Positions 1 to 9,714 of a stretch of 64,000 nt of DNA are shown here, piece by piece. Location of the stretch: the NCBI GenBank assembly GCA_963745955.1, contig CAVUZI010000007.1:558001-622000 (forward strand), given 5' to 3'. The position numbers and the translations under genes were made by a program. Source of the stretch: Bog-756 sp963745955. GTDB taxonomy: Bacteria > Actinomycetota > Acidimicrobiia > Acidimicrobiales > RAAP-2. How positions within the stretch are numbered: position 1 is the stretch's first letter; each line of letters starts with the position of its first letter. The notes under the pieces were generated by a model. It had not been told where the DNA came from. It did not search any database and worked only from the letters and a program-made list of their open reading frames with translations.

Positions 1-397
1 CAGGCGCTTGAGGTCCCATTCGAACGGGCCGGGGATGCGTCTCGTCGAAGTCGTTGACATCGAAGATGAGGTCCCGCTCGGGGGAGGCGAAACCCCCGAA
101 GTTGGACAGATGGGCGTCCCCGCACAACTGGACCTCGAGCCCGGTGCGTTCCGCATGGTTCAGGTCGGCGGCCATCACCGCGGCGGCGCCCCGGAAGAAG
201 GCGAAAGGTGAGGCGGCCATCCGGCCGTAGCGGATCGGGACCAGGTCGGGGAGCCGGGTGGTCGCCTGGAGGGCCAGGATGTCCAGCGGATCGGTCCGGT
301 TGACGGCAGGCTCCCAGTCGCCGTGGCTGGACCGGGGCACCTTGGCCCGGGCGGCGCGACCGAAGGCCGAGCGCTCTGCGGGGGTGGCCTGCCTCAT
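1..397 (-). CDS. DUF2252 family protein, N-terminal part
   Basis: The gene runs off the left edge, so only about 130 N-terminal residues are visible. They include the stretches IRYGRMAASPFAFFRG, CGDAHLSNFGGF and FDVNDFDET, which are characteristic of the DUF2252 family; its members have a kinase-like fold and no firmly established reaction. The ATG at 397 is the first start before the conserved part. The frame is lost after FDET at a GGGG run (31-34): removing one base restores PFEWDLKRL, as expected for the family. I regard that as a sequencing indel rather than a real lesion. No operon partner is visible; the LapA-like gene upstream is separated by 43 bases. Confidence 0.8.
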   Translation of the reverse strand, partial: MRQATPAERSAFGRAARAKVPRSSHGDWEPAVNRTDPLDILALQATTRLPDLVPIRYGRMAASPFAFFRGAAAVMAADLNHAERTGLEVQLCGDAHLSNFGGFASPERDLIFDVNDFDETHPRPVRMGPQAP

Positions 398-440
398 GCG
401 CCCATCATTCCACTCCCGCCACCGGACTGCTCCGCGAGGA

Positions 441-719
441 TCAGTCCCTTGCCGCGACCTCTTCTTCTCGGCGCTGCCGGAGGATGACCACCAGCCGGTC
501 GACGAGGGCACCGAGGAAGGCGGCGATCAGCAGGACCCAGATGAGGCTCACGTTGGCGTTGAAGAAGACGAATCCGACCCGCACGGTCTTGCTGTTGTCG
601 AGGACGAACCCGATGAGGAGGGCCAGGACGACCACCGCCACCACGATCCGGGCGACGTCCCGTGGTTCACGTTTGCCGCCCCCCGCAACCTGGCTCGTCC
701 GCCCATCGGATCTGGCCAT
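441..719 (-). CDS. LapA-domain (DUF1049) small membrane protein
   Basis: This 92-residue protein has a short charged N-terminus (residues 1-22), a hydrophobic helix around 24-41, the stretch NSKTVRVGFVFFNANVSLIW, a second helix around 60-77 and a basic/acidic tail (RQRREEEVAARD). This two-helix layout with a central beta-like segment is that of the LapA/DUF1049 family (named for lipopolysaccharide assembly protein A). In Gram-positive actinobacteria its role is unknown, so the LPS name should not be read literally. It lies about 100 bases downstream of nuoN in the same direction and might be co-transcribed with the nuo operon. Confidence 0.8.
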   Translation of the reverse strand: MARSDGRTSQVAGGGKREPRDVARIVVAVVVLALLIGFVLDNSKTVRVGFVFFNANVSLIWVLLIAAFLGALVDRLVVILRQRREEEVAARD

Positions 720-821
720 TGCCTGCTCCTTCCCGTCGGCGGGCTCCGAACTTCCCGCTGACGAACTCCGGGGTTCGCTGCAGCGACAGTACCCCGGAGC
801 CCCACCGGGCGCGGTGACCGG

Positions 822-2568
822 TCAGGTGAAGAGCAGCGTGGCCTGGTGGGCGAAGTTCAAGATGGGCTCCGGGATGATGCCGAACACCACGCTGAAGGCC
901 ACCGAGATGCCGATGACGAGCCAGGTCAGGGTGGGTACGGGCACCGCCCCCCGTTCCGTCACCGACTCGGCCGGCGGCGCGTCGGTGAGGATCTGGAGGC
1001 TCGAGACCTCGTCCGAGGTGCCGGACGGACCGACGGAACCCGACGAGCCGGCGGAATCCGAGCCGGACACCGGACGACCAGCGATCCGACGAGCCGACGA
1101 CGGCGTCCGGGGAGACCGGCGGGGACGGCGGCGTCGGCCTCCACGCTGTCGGGACCGGCGTCGCCGTCGTCGCCCACCGTGTCCCCGACCAGCCCCACCG
1201 GCGAGTACATGGCCACCGCCACCCGGAGGTAGAAGAACGCGGCGACGGCCGCCGAGACCATGGCCACCGCGGCCAGCACGTAGGCGTGGGTGGCCACGGA
1301 CGCGCCCACGACGCCGAACTTGGCCAGGAACCCGGTGGTGAACGGGATGCCGGCCTGTCCCAGCAGCAGGACGGCGAAGGCCAGGGCCAGCACGGGCTGA
1401 CGTTTGGCCAGACCCCGGTAGTCGGAGATCTGGTGCCCGGTGTCGCCGTGGTCGGGCCATCACGGTGATCACCGCGAACGACCCGATGACCAGGAACATG
1501 TAGGTGAAGATGTAGTACAACGAGGACGAGACGCCCCGGGTGGTGGCCGCTTCCACCCCGAGCAGGATGAATCCGACGTGGTTGATGGACGAGTAGGCCA
1601 TCATCCGTTTCACGTCCCGCTGCATCAGGGCCACCACCGCGCCCAGCACCAGGCTGAGCAGGGCCAGCGCCCAGATGATCGGCTGCCAGTCCGTGCGCAC
1701 CGTTCCGAACGACGACACGAACACCCGCAACAGGGCGGCGAAGGCACCGACCTTGACCACCGCAGCCATGAAGCCGGTGACCGGTGACGGTGAGCCCTGG
1801 TAGACGTCGGGAGACCACATGTGGAAGGGAACGGCCGCGATCTTGAACCCGAACCCGACCAGCAGGAGGGCCAGGCCGCCGAGCAGCACGCCGTTGGAGG
1901 CGATGACGTTCTTGGAGAGGTAGTCGGCGATCTGGGGCAGGTTGGTCGATCCGGTGGCGCCGTAGACGAGCGCGATCCCGTAGACGAAGATCGCCGACGA
2001 GAATGCACCGAGCACGAAGTACTTGAGCGCGGCCTCGCCCGACTCGGCCCGCTTGTGGTTGAAGGCGGCCAGCACGTAGAGGGCGATCGACATGATCTCC
2101 AGGCCGAGGAAGATCACGATGAGATCGTTGGCCGCTCCCATCATCATCGCGCCGGAGGCGGACATCATGGCCAGGACGTGGAATTCGGGGCCCTCGATGC
2201 CCTCCCTGCGCAGATAGCCGTCACCGACCAGGGCGGTGAGGAGCATGGCGATGGCCACCACGATCTGCACGAACACATCGAACCCGTCGAAGGCGATGGC
2301 GCCGGCGATGGTGACCTGGGGTCCGTGGGTGCTCACGTGGTCCCACTGGAACAGCGCGGCCACCAGTGCGGCGACCGACGTCGCGGAGGCGACCAGCGTC
2401 CCCGAGCCCACACCCAGGATCTTGCGGAACAGCGAGGACGCGACCATCAAGCGCCAGGGCCCCGCCGATCATGATGAGCATGGGCAGGATGCTCAGGTAG
2501 TCGACGTGGGGGGTGTGGATGGCGGGAAGCGAGGAGCTGGTCACCGCCGTCGTCACGAACGAGGTCAT
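822..2568 (-). CDS. nuoN: NADH-quinone oxidoreductase subunit N (frame broken)
   Basis: This is the antiporter-like membrane subunit of complex I. It starts at ATG 2568 (MTSFVTTAV) and ends with NFAHQATLLFT. Family landmarks include FLGLEIMSIALYVLAA, the broken-helix region PFHMWSPDVYQG and the lysine-containing MQRDVKRMMAYSSINHVGF. The coding frame changes three times: near 2455 (one extra A, between GGALAL and MVASSLF), near 1462 (after AVITVMA) and somewhere around 1070-1150 in a low-complexity GC stretch. The protein continues in register across each break, so these look like sequence errors. The segment around residues 430-490 is unusually long and polar for NuoN, and its true reading is uncertain. 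It is the last gene of the nuo operon, 67 bases after nuoM. Confidence 0.9.
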
Positions 2569-2635
2569 CGCCGGTCACCGCCCGTGGTCGTGGGGGCGGG
2601 AGACAGACTCGTCGTCGCCTCCACCCGGGCCACCG

Positions 2636-4258
2636 TCACCGGGCCGGACAGGTGCCGGGGATCGGGGCTGGCGATGACGGCGCCGCGAGGGCCGACGCCA
2701 CCGACGGTTCCGACGGCGAAGGCGCCGCCGACGACCCCGGGTCGAGGCCGGAGGGGATGGGGGTGTGCGTCACGCGGTCCACGTGGATGACCAGCCGGTC
2801 CACCGACGGGGTGATCCGGTCGAGCACGGGCTTCGGGAACACGCCGAGGGCGACGATGAGGATGATGAGGGGGGCGATGATGAGCCGCTCACTCCATCCC
2901 AGATCCTTCGTCTTGGTGTCCGTCTCGGTCGGCTCACCGTGGAAGACCTGTTGGAAGGCCCACAGGAGATAGATCGCGGCGGCGATGACTCCCAACGCGG
3001 CCACGACCGCCCACCACCGGTGGGCCACGAAGGTCCCGATCAGCACCAGGAACTCACCCACGAACCCGTTGAGACCGGGCACGCCGATGGAGGCCAGCAT
3101 GGCCACGGTGAAGACGCCGGCCATCACCGGTGCCGGCGATTGCAGACCCTTGAGGGCCGACACCTGCCAGGTGCCGCGACGCTCGTAGATCCATCCCACC
3201 ACGATGAACAGCGTGGTGATGATCAGCCCGTGGTTGACCATCTGGAGCACACTTCCGGTGAGCCCCTGGCTGTTGAGGGCGAACGTGCCCAGCACGATGA
3301 AGCCGATCTGGGCCAGGGACGAGTAGGCCAGCAGCCGCTTCAGGTCCCGCTGGGCGCAGGCCACGAGGGCCCCGTAGAGGATGCCGATCACGGCCAGGGT
3401 CAGCAACCACGGCGCCAGGGTGCGGGTGGCCTGGGGGAAGAGGTTGAGGTCGAAACGGATGATCCCGTAGGTCCCGAGCTTGGCCATCACCGCGGCCAGC
3501 AGGACCGCCCCGGCGGTGGGCGCTTCGGCATAGGCATCCGGAGACCAGGTGTGGAACGGGAAGATCGGCGCCTTGACCGCGAAGGCGGCGGTGAAGGCGA
3601 GAAACAGGAGCACCCCCTCGGTCCCCGAGAGGTGGGTGTGCACCAGGGCCGGGAGCTCGAAGGTGAGCACCCCGGTCTGGGACTGGTGGATGAACGCCAC
3701 GGCCAGGATGCCCACCAGCAGGAAGGCCGAGCCGGCGAAGGTGTAGATGAAGAACTTGATGGCGGCATAGCCCCGGCGGGCATAGCCCCACCCACCGATG
3801 ATGAAGTACGCGGGGACCAGCGTCAGCTCGAAGAAGAGGAAGAACAGCACCAGGTCGAGGGAGACGAAACTGCCCAGGCATGCCGCCTCCAGGAGGAGCA
3901 CCCAGGCCACGAAGGCGCGCGGGTCCCGCCTGACCCGGGCCCCGAGCAGGGCCAGCGGGAAGAGGAGGGCGGTCATCACCACCAGGAAGAGCGAGATCCC
4001 GTCGATGCCCAGCGACCAGTGGATGCCCAGCTCCTTGGCCCAGACGTGGTCGGAGACGAGCTGGTAGCCACCGTCCCCCACCTTGAACTGCCCGGCGATG
4101 ACCAGCGCCAGCACCAGGGTGAACAGGGCGACGAGGAAGCCCAGCCCCTCGTGGAAGTGACGGGAGACCCAGCCGGTCGGCACCAGTGCGACCACCGCGG
4201 CGCCGATGGCCGGCACCAGCACCAGGACGGTGAGAAAAGGGAAGTGACCCGTGGCCAT
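2636..4258 (-). CDS. nuoM: NADH-quinone oxidoreductase subunit M
   Basis: This is a proton-pumping antiporter-like membrane subunit of complex I, 540 residues. Recognisable blocks are LFFLFFELTLVPAYFIIGGW, the FHTWSPDAYAEAPT broken-helix region and AQRDLKRLLAYSSLAQIGFI with its conserved lysine. ATG at 4258 overlaps the last base of the nuoL stop codon (TGATG), supporting translational coupling. The last 35 or so residues (SSAAPSPSEPSV..) are a Ser/Ala/Pro-rich extension not found in well-studied NuoM proteins. Similar low-complexity tails end NuoJ, NuoI, NuoH and NuoA here. Confidence 0.95.
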   Translation of the reverse strand: MATGHFPFLTVLVLVPAIGAAVVALVPTGWVSRHFHEGLGFLVALFTLVLALVIAGQFKVGDGGYQLVSDHVWAKELGIHWSLGIDGISLFLVVMTALLFPLALLGARVRRDPRAFVAWVLLLEAACLGSFVSLDLVLFFLFFELTLVPAYFIIGGWGYARRGYAAIKFFIYTFAGSAFLLVGILAVAFIHQSQTGVLTFELPALVHTHLSGTEGVLLFLAFTAAFAVKAPIFPFHTWSPDAYAEAPTAGAVLLAAVMAKLGTYGIIRFDLNLFPQATRTLAPWLLTLAVIGILYGALVACAQRDLKRLLAYSSLAQIGFIVLGTFALNSQGLTGSVLQMVNHGLIITTLFIVVGWIYERRGTWQVSALKGLQSPAPVMAGVFTVAMLASIGVPGLNGFVGEFLVLIGTFVAHRWWAVVAALGVIAAAIYLLWAFQQVFHGEPTETDTKTKDLGWSERLIIAPLIILIVALGVFPKPVLDRITPSVDRLVIHVDRVTHTPIPSGLDPGSSAAPSPSEPSVASALAAPSSPAPIPGTCPAR

Positions 4259-6186
4259 CAGGTCCACCACAACCGGGTGAGCATGAAGGCCAGCACCAGG
4301 ACGGTGCCGAGCACGATGCCCAGCACGTAGTTGCGCAGGTAGCCGGTCTGGCTGCGCCGGATCAGTGCGCCGGACTTGCGCACCAGGGTGGCCACCCCGT
4401 TGACCCCGCCATCGATCACCTTGGGGTCGATCACCGTGGCGCTGAAGGCGGCCAGGCGCTCCGCCGGCCGGCCGAGCACGGTGTCGTAGAGCTCGTTGAT
4501 GTACCACGAGTGCCTGAGGAAGTCGACCTCGAGCTTGGGTCGCTCCGCCTTGGCCATCCACAGCCGGAGGCCGATGGACACCCCGGCAACGGCGATCACC
4601 GCGTCGATGGTGGCCAGCACCCAGACGGCACCGGTGCTCAGATGGTCGTCGTAGAGGTTGGAGCCGAAGACCGGGTCGATCCAGTTGGACAGCGAAAGGT
4701 GGTCGTTGGACAGGGCCAGGACGCCGGCGGTGGCGGCGAAGAAGGCCAGGATCCACAGCGGGATGGTCATGATCGGCCGCGACTCGTGGGGCTCGGGGAT
4801 GGGCCCGTCGGCGTGGTGCGAGTCGGGCATGTCGGTGGTGGCGTCGATGGCCACCTTGTCGGCCCAGCGGTCCTTGCCGAAGAAGGCCAGCCCGGTCAGG
4901 CGGCTCATGTAGTAGGCGGTGAGAGCGGCGGTGACCACGCCCACCACCCACAGCGCCGGGTGGGCGGCCCAGGTGTTCTCCAGCACATCACCCTTGGCCC
5001 AGAATCCCGACAGCGGCGGCACCGCGGCGATGGCCAGCCAGCCGACGGCGAAGGTGATGAAGGTGATGGGCATGTACTTGCGGAGGTTGCCCATGCGCTT
5101 GAGGTCCTGCTCGTCGTGGAGGCCGTGGATGGTCGATCCGGCGCCGAGGAAGAGCAGCCCCTTGAAGAAGGCGTGGGCCACCATCAAGAAGATGGCCGCC
5201 TCGTAGGCCCCACATCCGATGGCCAGGAACATGTACCCGAGTTGGGACACGGTCGAGTAGGCCAGCACCTTCTTGATGTCCTGCTGGGCGCAGGCGATGG
5301 TGGCGGCCACGAAGGCGGTGGCGGCCCCGACGCAGGCCACCGTGAGGGCAGCCGCCGGGGAGGCGTGGAGCAGCGGATTGATCCGGCACAGGAGATAGAC
5401 GCCGGCGGTCACCATGGTGGCGGCGTGGATGAGCGCCGACACCGGGGTCGGGCCCTCCATGGCGTCGGCCAGCCACGGGAAGAGGGGGATCTGGGCCGAC
5501 TTGCCCATCACGCCGACCAGGAGCAGCAGGCAGATGGCGGTGATGTTGCCCGCGCCGATGGTGCCGATGTGGGCGAAGATGGTCGTGTACTCGAGCGAGT
5601 GCACCCTGGTGAAGACCAAGAAGATGGCCAGCAGGAAGCCGACGTCACCGATCCGGTTGTAGACGAAGGCCTTCTTGCCCGCGCTGGCCGCCGAGTCCCG
5701 GGTGAACCAGAACGAGACCAGCCAGTAGGAGCAGGTCCCCACGCCCTCCCAGCCGACGAAGGTGACCAGCAGGTTGCTCCCGAGCACCAGGATCAGCATC
5801 GAGGCCACGAAGAGGTTCATGTAGAGGAAGAACTTCGAGTAGTCGCGGTCACCCTTCATGTAGCCGATCGAATACAGGTGGATGAGGCAACTGATGCCGG
5901 TGACGAACAGCACCATGGTCATGGACAGCGGATCGACGAACAGTCGGGCGTGCACCTGGAGTTGGTCGACCGGGATCCAGGTCCACAGGTTCTGGGTGAA
6001 GGTCCGGACCGGAGCGTTGACCGTGAGCAGGTCGAAGTACACCCCCACCGCCACCACGAACGAGGCCCCGATGAAGAAGGTGGCCACCGCCCCGGCCAGA
6101 GGATCACCCAGCCGGCGGCCCACCAGCAGCTGCACGGCGAACCCGACCAGGGGCAGCAAGATGATGAGGTAGGTCACGTGGAGCAT
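4258..6186 (-). CDS. nuoL: NADH-quinone oxidoreductase subunit L
   Basis: At 642 residues this is the largest antiporter-like subunit of complex I and supplies the lateral helix. It opens with a hydrophobic segment (TYLIILLPLVGFAVQLLVG). FVGWEGVGTCSYWLV, PLFPWLADAMEGPTPVSALI and CAQQDIKKVLAYSTVSQLGYMF are signature regions that include the conserved pumping glutamate and lysines. The reading frame is intact. It begins 7 bases after nuoK ends, and its stop overlaps the nuoM start. The length is normal for NuoL, and quinone reduction would drive pumping through it. Confidence 0.96.
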   Translation of the reverse strand: MLHVTYLIILLPLVGFAVQLLVGRRLGDPLAGAVATFFIGASFVVAVGVYFDLLTVNAPVRTFTQNLWTWIPVDQLQVHARLFVDPLSMTMVLFVTGISCLIHLYSIGYMKGDRDYSKFFLYMNLFVASMLILVLGSNLLVTFVGWEGVGTCSYWLVSFWFTRDSAASAGKKAFVYNRIGDVGFLLAIFLVFTRVHSLEYTTIFAHIGTIGAGNITAICLLLLVGVMGKSAQIPLFPWLADAMEGPTPVSALIHAATMVTAGVYLLCRINPLLHASPAAALTVACVGAATAFVAATIACAQQDIKKVLAYSTVSQLGYMFLAIGCGAYEAAIFLMVAHAFFKGLLFLGAGSTIHGLHDEQDLKRMGNLRKYMPITFITFAVGWLAIAAVPPLSGFWAKGDVLENTWAAHPALWVVGVVTAALTAYYMSRLTGLAFFGKDRWADKVAIDATTDMPDSHHADGPIPEPHESRPIMTIPLWILAFFAATAGVLALSNDHLSLSNWIDPVFGSNLYDDHLSTGAVWVLATIDAVIAVAGVSIGLRLWMAKAERPKLEVDFLRHSWYINELYDTVLGRPAERLAAFSATVIDPKVIDGGVNGVATLVRKSGALIRRSQTGYLRNYVLGIVLGTVLVLAFMLTRLWWT

Positions 6187-6193
6187 CGTCCGG

Positions 6194-6499
6194 TCAGCCC
6201 TTCATCAAGTGGAGGTCGTCGGCGGTGGCGTTGGCCCGGCGGCGGAAGATGGCGACCACGATCCCGAGCCCGACCACGACTTCGGCCGCGGCCACGACCA
6301 ACACGAAGAACACCAGGACCTGGCCGCCGATGTCATGCAGCATGCGGGCGAAGGTCACGAAGGTCAGGTTGGCCGCGTTGAGCATCAACTCGACACACAT
6401 GAACATGACCAGCACGTTCCGCCGGATCAGCACGCCCAGCGCGCCGATGGCGAACAGGACGACGCTGAGCGACAGGTACCAGTCCGGGTTGATGGTCAT
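6194..6499 (-). CDS. nuoK: NADH-quinone oxidoreductase subunit K
   Basis: This is a 101-residue three-helix membrane subunit of complex I. It carries the conserved glutamates in the second and third helices (FMCVELMLNAANL and VAAAEVVVGLGIVV), which belong to the chain of charged residues across the membrane arm. The ATG at 6499 overlaps the nuoJ stop (ATGA), typical of coupled translation in this operon. Length and residue pattern are ordinary for the family. Confidence 0.96.
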   Translation of the reverse strand: MTINPDWYLSLSVVLFAIGALGVLIRRNVLVMFMCVELMLNAANLTFVTFARMLHDIGGQVLVFFVLVVAAAEVVVGLGIVVAIFRRRANATADDLHLMKG

Positions 6500-7377
6500 G
6501 CCCGCCCCTCCTCGTGCGCACCGGCGGGTTCCGCCGGGCTGTGCCGGTCCTGTCCGGGCCCGGGTTCGTCGGTGGCGGAAGTCGCCCGCGCCGACGTCGA
6601 AAGGTCTGCCCCGGCGGAGGACAGCTCTGCGCCGCCGGGGGACAGGTCCGCGCCGCCCGCCGAAAGGTCTGCCCCGGCGGAGGACAGCTCTGCCCCGCCC
6701 GCCGAAAGGTCTGCCCCGGCGGAGGACAGCTCTGCCCCGCCCGCCGAAAGGTCTGCGCCGCCGGACGCGAGCTCAGGCTCGTCCTCTGTCGGCTGAACGG
6801 CCGACCCCGGGGGCCGGCGGGCCAGCACCACCGCGCCCACCACGGCGATGATCAACAGGGCCGCGGTGGCTTCGAAGGGGAACAGGTAGGTCGTGTACAC
6901 CGACTTGCCCAGCAGGTAGACGTTGGACTGCGCCCCGGCGTCCACCCCGGCGACGTGCTGGGCTCCGGTGGTCCAGCTCGAGACCTCTCCCAGGAGGAGG
7001 AGACCGGTCGTGCCGAGCAGGATGAGACCGGCGGCCAGGGGACGCTGGCCCCGCAGCGGCTCGATGGCGATGTTCTCCTCGCGGTCGACGCCGAGGAACA
7101 TGATGACGAAGAGGAAGAGCACGACGATGGCGCCGGCGTAGACGATCACCTGCACGGCGGCCAGGAACGGATCCCGTTGCAGGACGAAGAGCACGGCCAC
7201 GCCGAACAGGGTCATGACCAGCATGAGGGCGGCGTGGACCGGGTTCCGGGCCACCACCACCCCGATGGCGCCGGACAGGATGATGGCCGCGGAGACGGCG
7301 AACGTTCCCACGTCGACCCATGACGGGTGGACGGTCGTCGACGCCGCCATCAGCAGCGCTCCGAGCACCGCGGTCAT
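6496..7377 (-). CDS. nuoJ: NADH-quinone oxidoreductase subunit J with repeat tail
   Basis: This is a membrane subunit of complex I. The first 195 or so residues are a standard NuoJ with five hydrophobic helices, including NPVHAALMLVMTLFGVAVLF and the glycine-rich IVYAGAIVVLFLFVIMF. After helix five (ALLIIAVVGAVVLARR) comes a tail of about 90 residues. It is dominated by a 14-residue repeat (A-D-L-S-A-G-G-A-E-L-S-S-A-G and variants) that is also a 42-bp DNA repeat. The tail should face the cytoplasm if the topology is normal. The frame is intact through the repeat. The start overlaps the nuoI stop (TGATG). Confidence 0.95.
   Translation of the reverse strand: MTAVLGALLMAASTTVHPSWVDVGTFAVSAAIILSGAIGVVVARNPVHAALMLVMTLFGVAVLFVLQRDPFLAAVQVIVYAGAIVVLFLFVIMFLGVDREENIAIEPLRGQRPLAAGLILLGTTGLLLLGEVSSWTTGAQHVAGVDAGAQSNVYLLGKSVYTTYLFPFEATAALLIIAVVGAVVLARRPPGSAVQPTEDEPELASGGADLSAGGAELSSAGADLSAGGAELSSAGADLSAGGADLSPGGAELSSAGADLSTSARATSATDEPGPGQDRHSPAEPAGAHEEGRA
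6594..6765. repeat. 42-bp tandem repeat in the nuoJ 3' end
   Basis: About four copies, some incomplete, of a 42-bp unit containing CCGAAAGGTCTGCCCCGG and GGAGGACAGCTCTG. The unit length is a multiple of three, so the repeat encodes a 14-residue protein repeat without breaking the frame. Copies 6659-6700 and 6701-6742 are nearly identical, which suggests recent slippage expansion. Confidence 0.9.
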
Positions 7378-8359
7378 CAGGGAGCGCTCGATCCCGGACC
7401 GGTGCTCGGACCGGTGCTCGGCTCAACGGGAGCGCTCGGCTCACCGGTCTCCCCCGGCTCGCCCGTCGGGCCCGTCGCCGCCGGTCCACCCGTCGGGACC
7501 GGCTGGGCCGTGCCCGGTCGGTCCCGTTCGACGTTGCCCTCCGTCACCGAGCGGGCGTAGTCGGCGTCCGCCTTCTCCCGGTGCTTCTTGCCGGCGCCCG
7601 GAGCGAACCGCTCCGCCTTCTCCATCATGCGGCCGATGGCACCACGGGGACCCCGCTTGGCCGGCGGGCAGGTCGCTCTGGAGCAGGTGCCGCTCGAGGG
7701 TGTCACGCAACTGCTTGCTGCCGGTGGCGGCGTCGTCCCGCATGACCGGTCTGCCCGCTCTCGGGGGTGCGCACGCCGAACCCGAGCTCCCCCGACCACT
7801 GGACGCGGCCCTCGAACTCCGCGCTCCCCGACGGTGACGTGGCCCGCATCCAACCCGAGGTGTGCAGGTCGTCGCCTTCCCGCCAGTCCTCCCAAGGAAG
7901 GTGCTTGGGCTTGCCGTCGTCATCGACCAGCAGCTCCTCTTTGGTGTAGATGGCGTCGTTGCGGTTGGTGAAGGAGAACTCCATCAGCTTCGTCTCGGTG
8001 ATGGCCTCGGTGGGACAGGCCTCCACGCACAGGTCGCAGTGGATGCACCTCAGGAAATTGATCTCGTAGACGTAGCCGTACCGCTCACCGGGCGACACCG
8101 GGTGGTCGGGTGGATTGTCGAGGCCGCGCACGTAGATGCAGTCCGCCGGGCAGACGCCGGCGCACAGCTCACAGCCGATGCACTTCTCCATGCCGTCCTC
8201 GTACCGGTTGAGCACATGACGCCCGTGCTGACGCGGCTGCTTCGGACGCTTCTCCTCGGGGTACTGGCGGGTCACCGGCGGGCGACCGAGATGCTCGAGG
8301 GTCAGCTTGAACCCGCCCAGGAAGTTCTGCCGCTGGTGCGGCGGTTCGGGGTCAGCCAT
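7377..8359 (-). CDS. nuoI: NADH-quinone oxidoreductase subunit I (frame broken)
   Basis: This peripheral-arm subunit carries clusters N6a and N6b. Two 4Fe-4S motifs are plain: CIGCELCAGVCPADCIYV and CIHCDLCVEACPTEAI. The core ends around residue 215. The remainder must be read through two frame changes, near 7755 (to RPVMRDDAATGSKQLRDTLE) and near 7665 (to KRGPRGAIGRMMEKAERF), and the total length fits two inserted bases. The last 40 or so residues are a Gly/Pro/Thr-rich low-complexity tail (GEPGETGEPSAPVEPST). The start overlaps the nuoH stop by one base and the stop overlaps the nuoJ start. Confidence 0.92.
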
Positions 8360-9714
8360 CAGCCGTCACCTCCTTGCTCGGACGGGGAGAGCGGTCGGCC
8401 CGGGGCACTCGAAGTGCCCGCGGGTCCGGGTTCGCCCGCGGGTCCGGGTTCGCCCGCGGGTCCGGGTCCGGCCGCGGGTCCGGGTTCGGGCTCGGTCGGA
8501 CGGGTCCAGAGGCGGACACCGACCTGCGGGATGATGGCCCGGGTCTCCTCCCTCTCGTTTCCGATGGAGAACGCCCTCGTGATCGTCACTGCGGCCACGA
8601 CCACGGCGAGCGCCAACCCGAAACCCCACCACCCGTCGATCACGAAGCCGGCCACGATCATCAGCCAGCCCAGCGAGAGCGGGATGAGCCGCTTCCACCC
8701 CAGGTCCATGAGCTGGTCGTACCGCAGCCGGGGCAGCGCCGCCCGCAGCCAGACGAACACGAACAAGAAGATGATGGTCTTGAGCAGGAACCACACGATG
8801 GGCCAGAGCCAGTAGGTGTGGGGGATGTGGGGGTCGGGACCGTCGGGGCCGCCGAAGAAGAGGGTCACGGTGATGGCCGACATGGTGATGGTGTTCATGA
8901 ACTCGGCCAGGAAGAACAGGGCGAACCGGATCGACGAGTACTCGGTGACGAAGCCTCCGACCAGCTCGGAGTCGGCCTCGACCAGGTCGAAGGGGGGCCG
9001 GTTCGTCTCGGCGATGACGGCGACGAAGAAGATGAGGAAGGGCACCAGACCCAGCCGGATGGCGTTCCACTGCCACAGGTGCTGGGCCTGCGCGTCCACG
9101 ATGGCGCGGGTGCTCAGCGATCCGGTGATCAGCACCACCGTCACCACCGTCATGCCCAGGGCGGCCTCGTAGGAGATCATCTGGGCCGAGGCCCGGACCG
9201 AGCCGAGCAGCGGGTACTTGGAGCCCGACGACCACCCGGCCAGCATGACCCCGTAGACGCCGATCGAGGACATGGCCAGCAGGAAGAGGATGCCCATCGG
9301 GGGATCGGCCAACTGGAGCTCGAAGGTGTGGCCGGCCACGGTCACCACCCCGCCGAAGGGCACCACGGCGAAGGCCAGGAACGCGGTGATGATGGTGATG
9401 TAGGGGGCCAGGATGAAGACCGAGCGGTCGGCCTTGTCGGGCATCAGGTCTTCTTTGAAGAAGAGCTTGATCCCGTCGGCCAGGGTCTGGGCGATGCCGA
9501 AGGGGCCCGCCCGGTTCGGGCCGATGCGGCTCTGCATGTCCGAGATCACCTTGCGCTCGAACCAGATCATCAACATGACCGACACCATCAAGAAGCCGAA
9601 GATGACCAGCACCTTGATGAGCACGATCAGGAACACGGCCCAGCCCACACCGTTCATGTACAGGGGGTCTCCCGCGGCGAGCAGGGGATGGGCCAGTGCC
9701 AGCGGCAGGTTCAT
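8359..9714 (-). CDS. nuoH: NADH-quinone oxidoreductase subunit H
   Basis: This membrane subunit forms much of the quinone entry channel. ATG 9714 overlaps the nuoG stop (ATGA). Family hallmarks are WFERKVISDMQSRIGPNRAG, ADGIKLFFKEDLMP, the acidic loop ETNRPPFDLVEADSELVGGF and DQLMDLGWKRLIPL. About 400 residues match ordinary NuoH. The remaining 50 form a tail with four EPGPAG-type hexapeptides encoded by an 18-bp DNA repeat. Reading frame is intact. Confidence 0.96.
   Translation of the reverse strand: MNLPLALAHPLLAAGDPLYMNGVGWAVFLIVLIKVLVIFGFLMVSVMLMIWFERKVISDMQSRIGPNRAGPFGIAQTLADGIKLFFKEDLMPDKADRSVFILAPYITIITAFLAFAVVPFGGVVTVAGHTFELQLADPPMGILFLLAMSSIGVYGVMLAGWSSGSKYPLLGSVRASAQMISYEAALGMTVVTVVLITGSLSTRAIVDAQAQHLWQWNAIRLGLVPFLIFFVAVIAETNRPPFDLVEADSELVGGFVTEYSSIRFALFFLAEFMNTITMSAITVTLFFGGPDGPDPHIPHTYWLWPIVWFLLKTIIFLFVFVWLRAALPRLRYDQLMDLGWKRLIPLSLGWLMIVAGFVIDGWWGFGLALAVVVAAVTITRAFSIGNEREETRAIIPQVGVRLWTRPTEPEPGPAAGPGPAGEPGPAGEPGPAGTSSAPGRPLSPSEQGGDG
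8417..8488. repeat. 18-bp tandem repeat in the nuoH 3' end
   Basis: Four consecutive 18-bp units (8417-8434, 8435-8452, 8453-8470, 8471-8488) of the type CCCGCGGGTCCGGGTTCG. The first two are identical. They encode E-P-G-P-A-G hexapeptides at the NuoH C-terminus. Each unit contains the palindrome CCGCGG. Confidence 0.93.

Noticed and set aside
2765..4330. 521-codon plus-strand open frame opposite nuoM
   Set aside because: Composition (E/G/H/R/Q repeats) is that of antisense GC-rich coding DNA, and nuoM fully explains the region.
4510..6381. Long open frame (623 codons) on the plus strand opposite nuoL/nuoK
   Set aside because: It is His/Gly/Asp-rich shadow translation of the high-GC complementary strand; nuoL and nuoK are unambiguous.
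8417..8488. Regular short repeats as a CRISPR array
   Set aside because: Units are contiguous 18-mers without spacers and lie in frame within nuoH.
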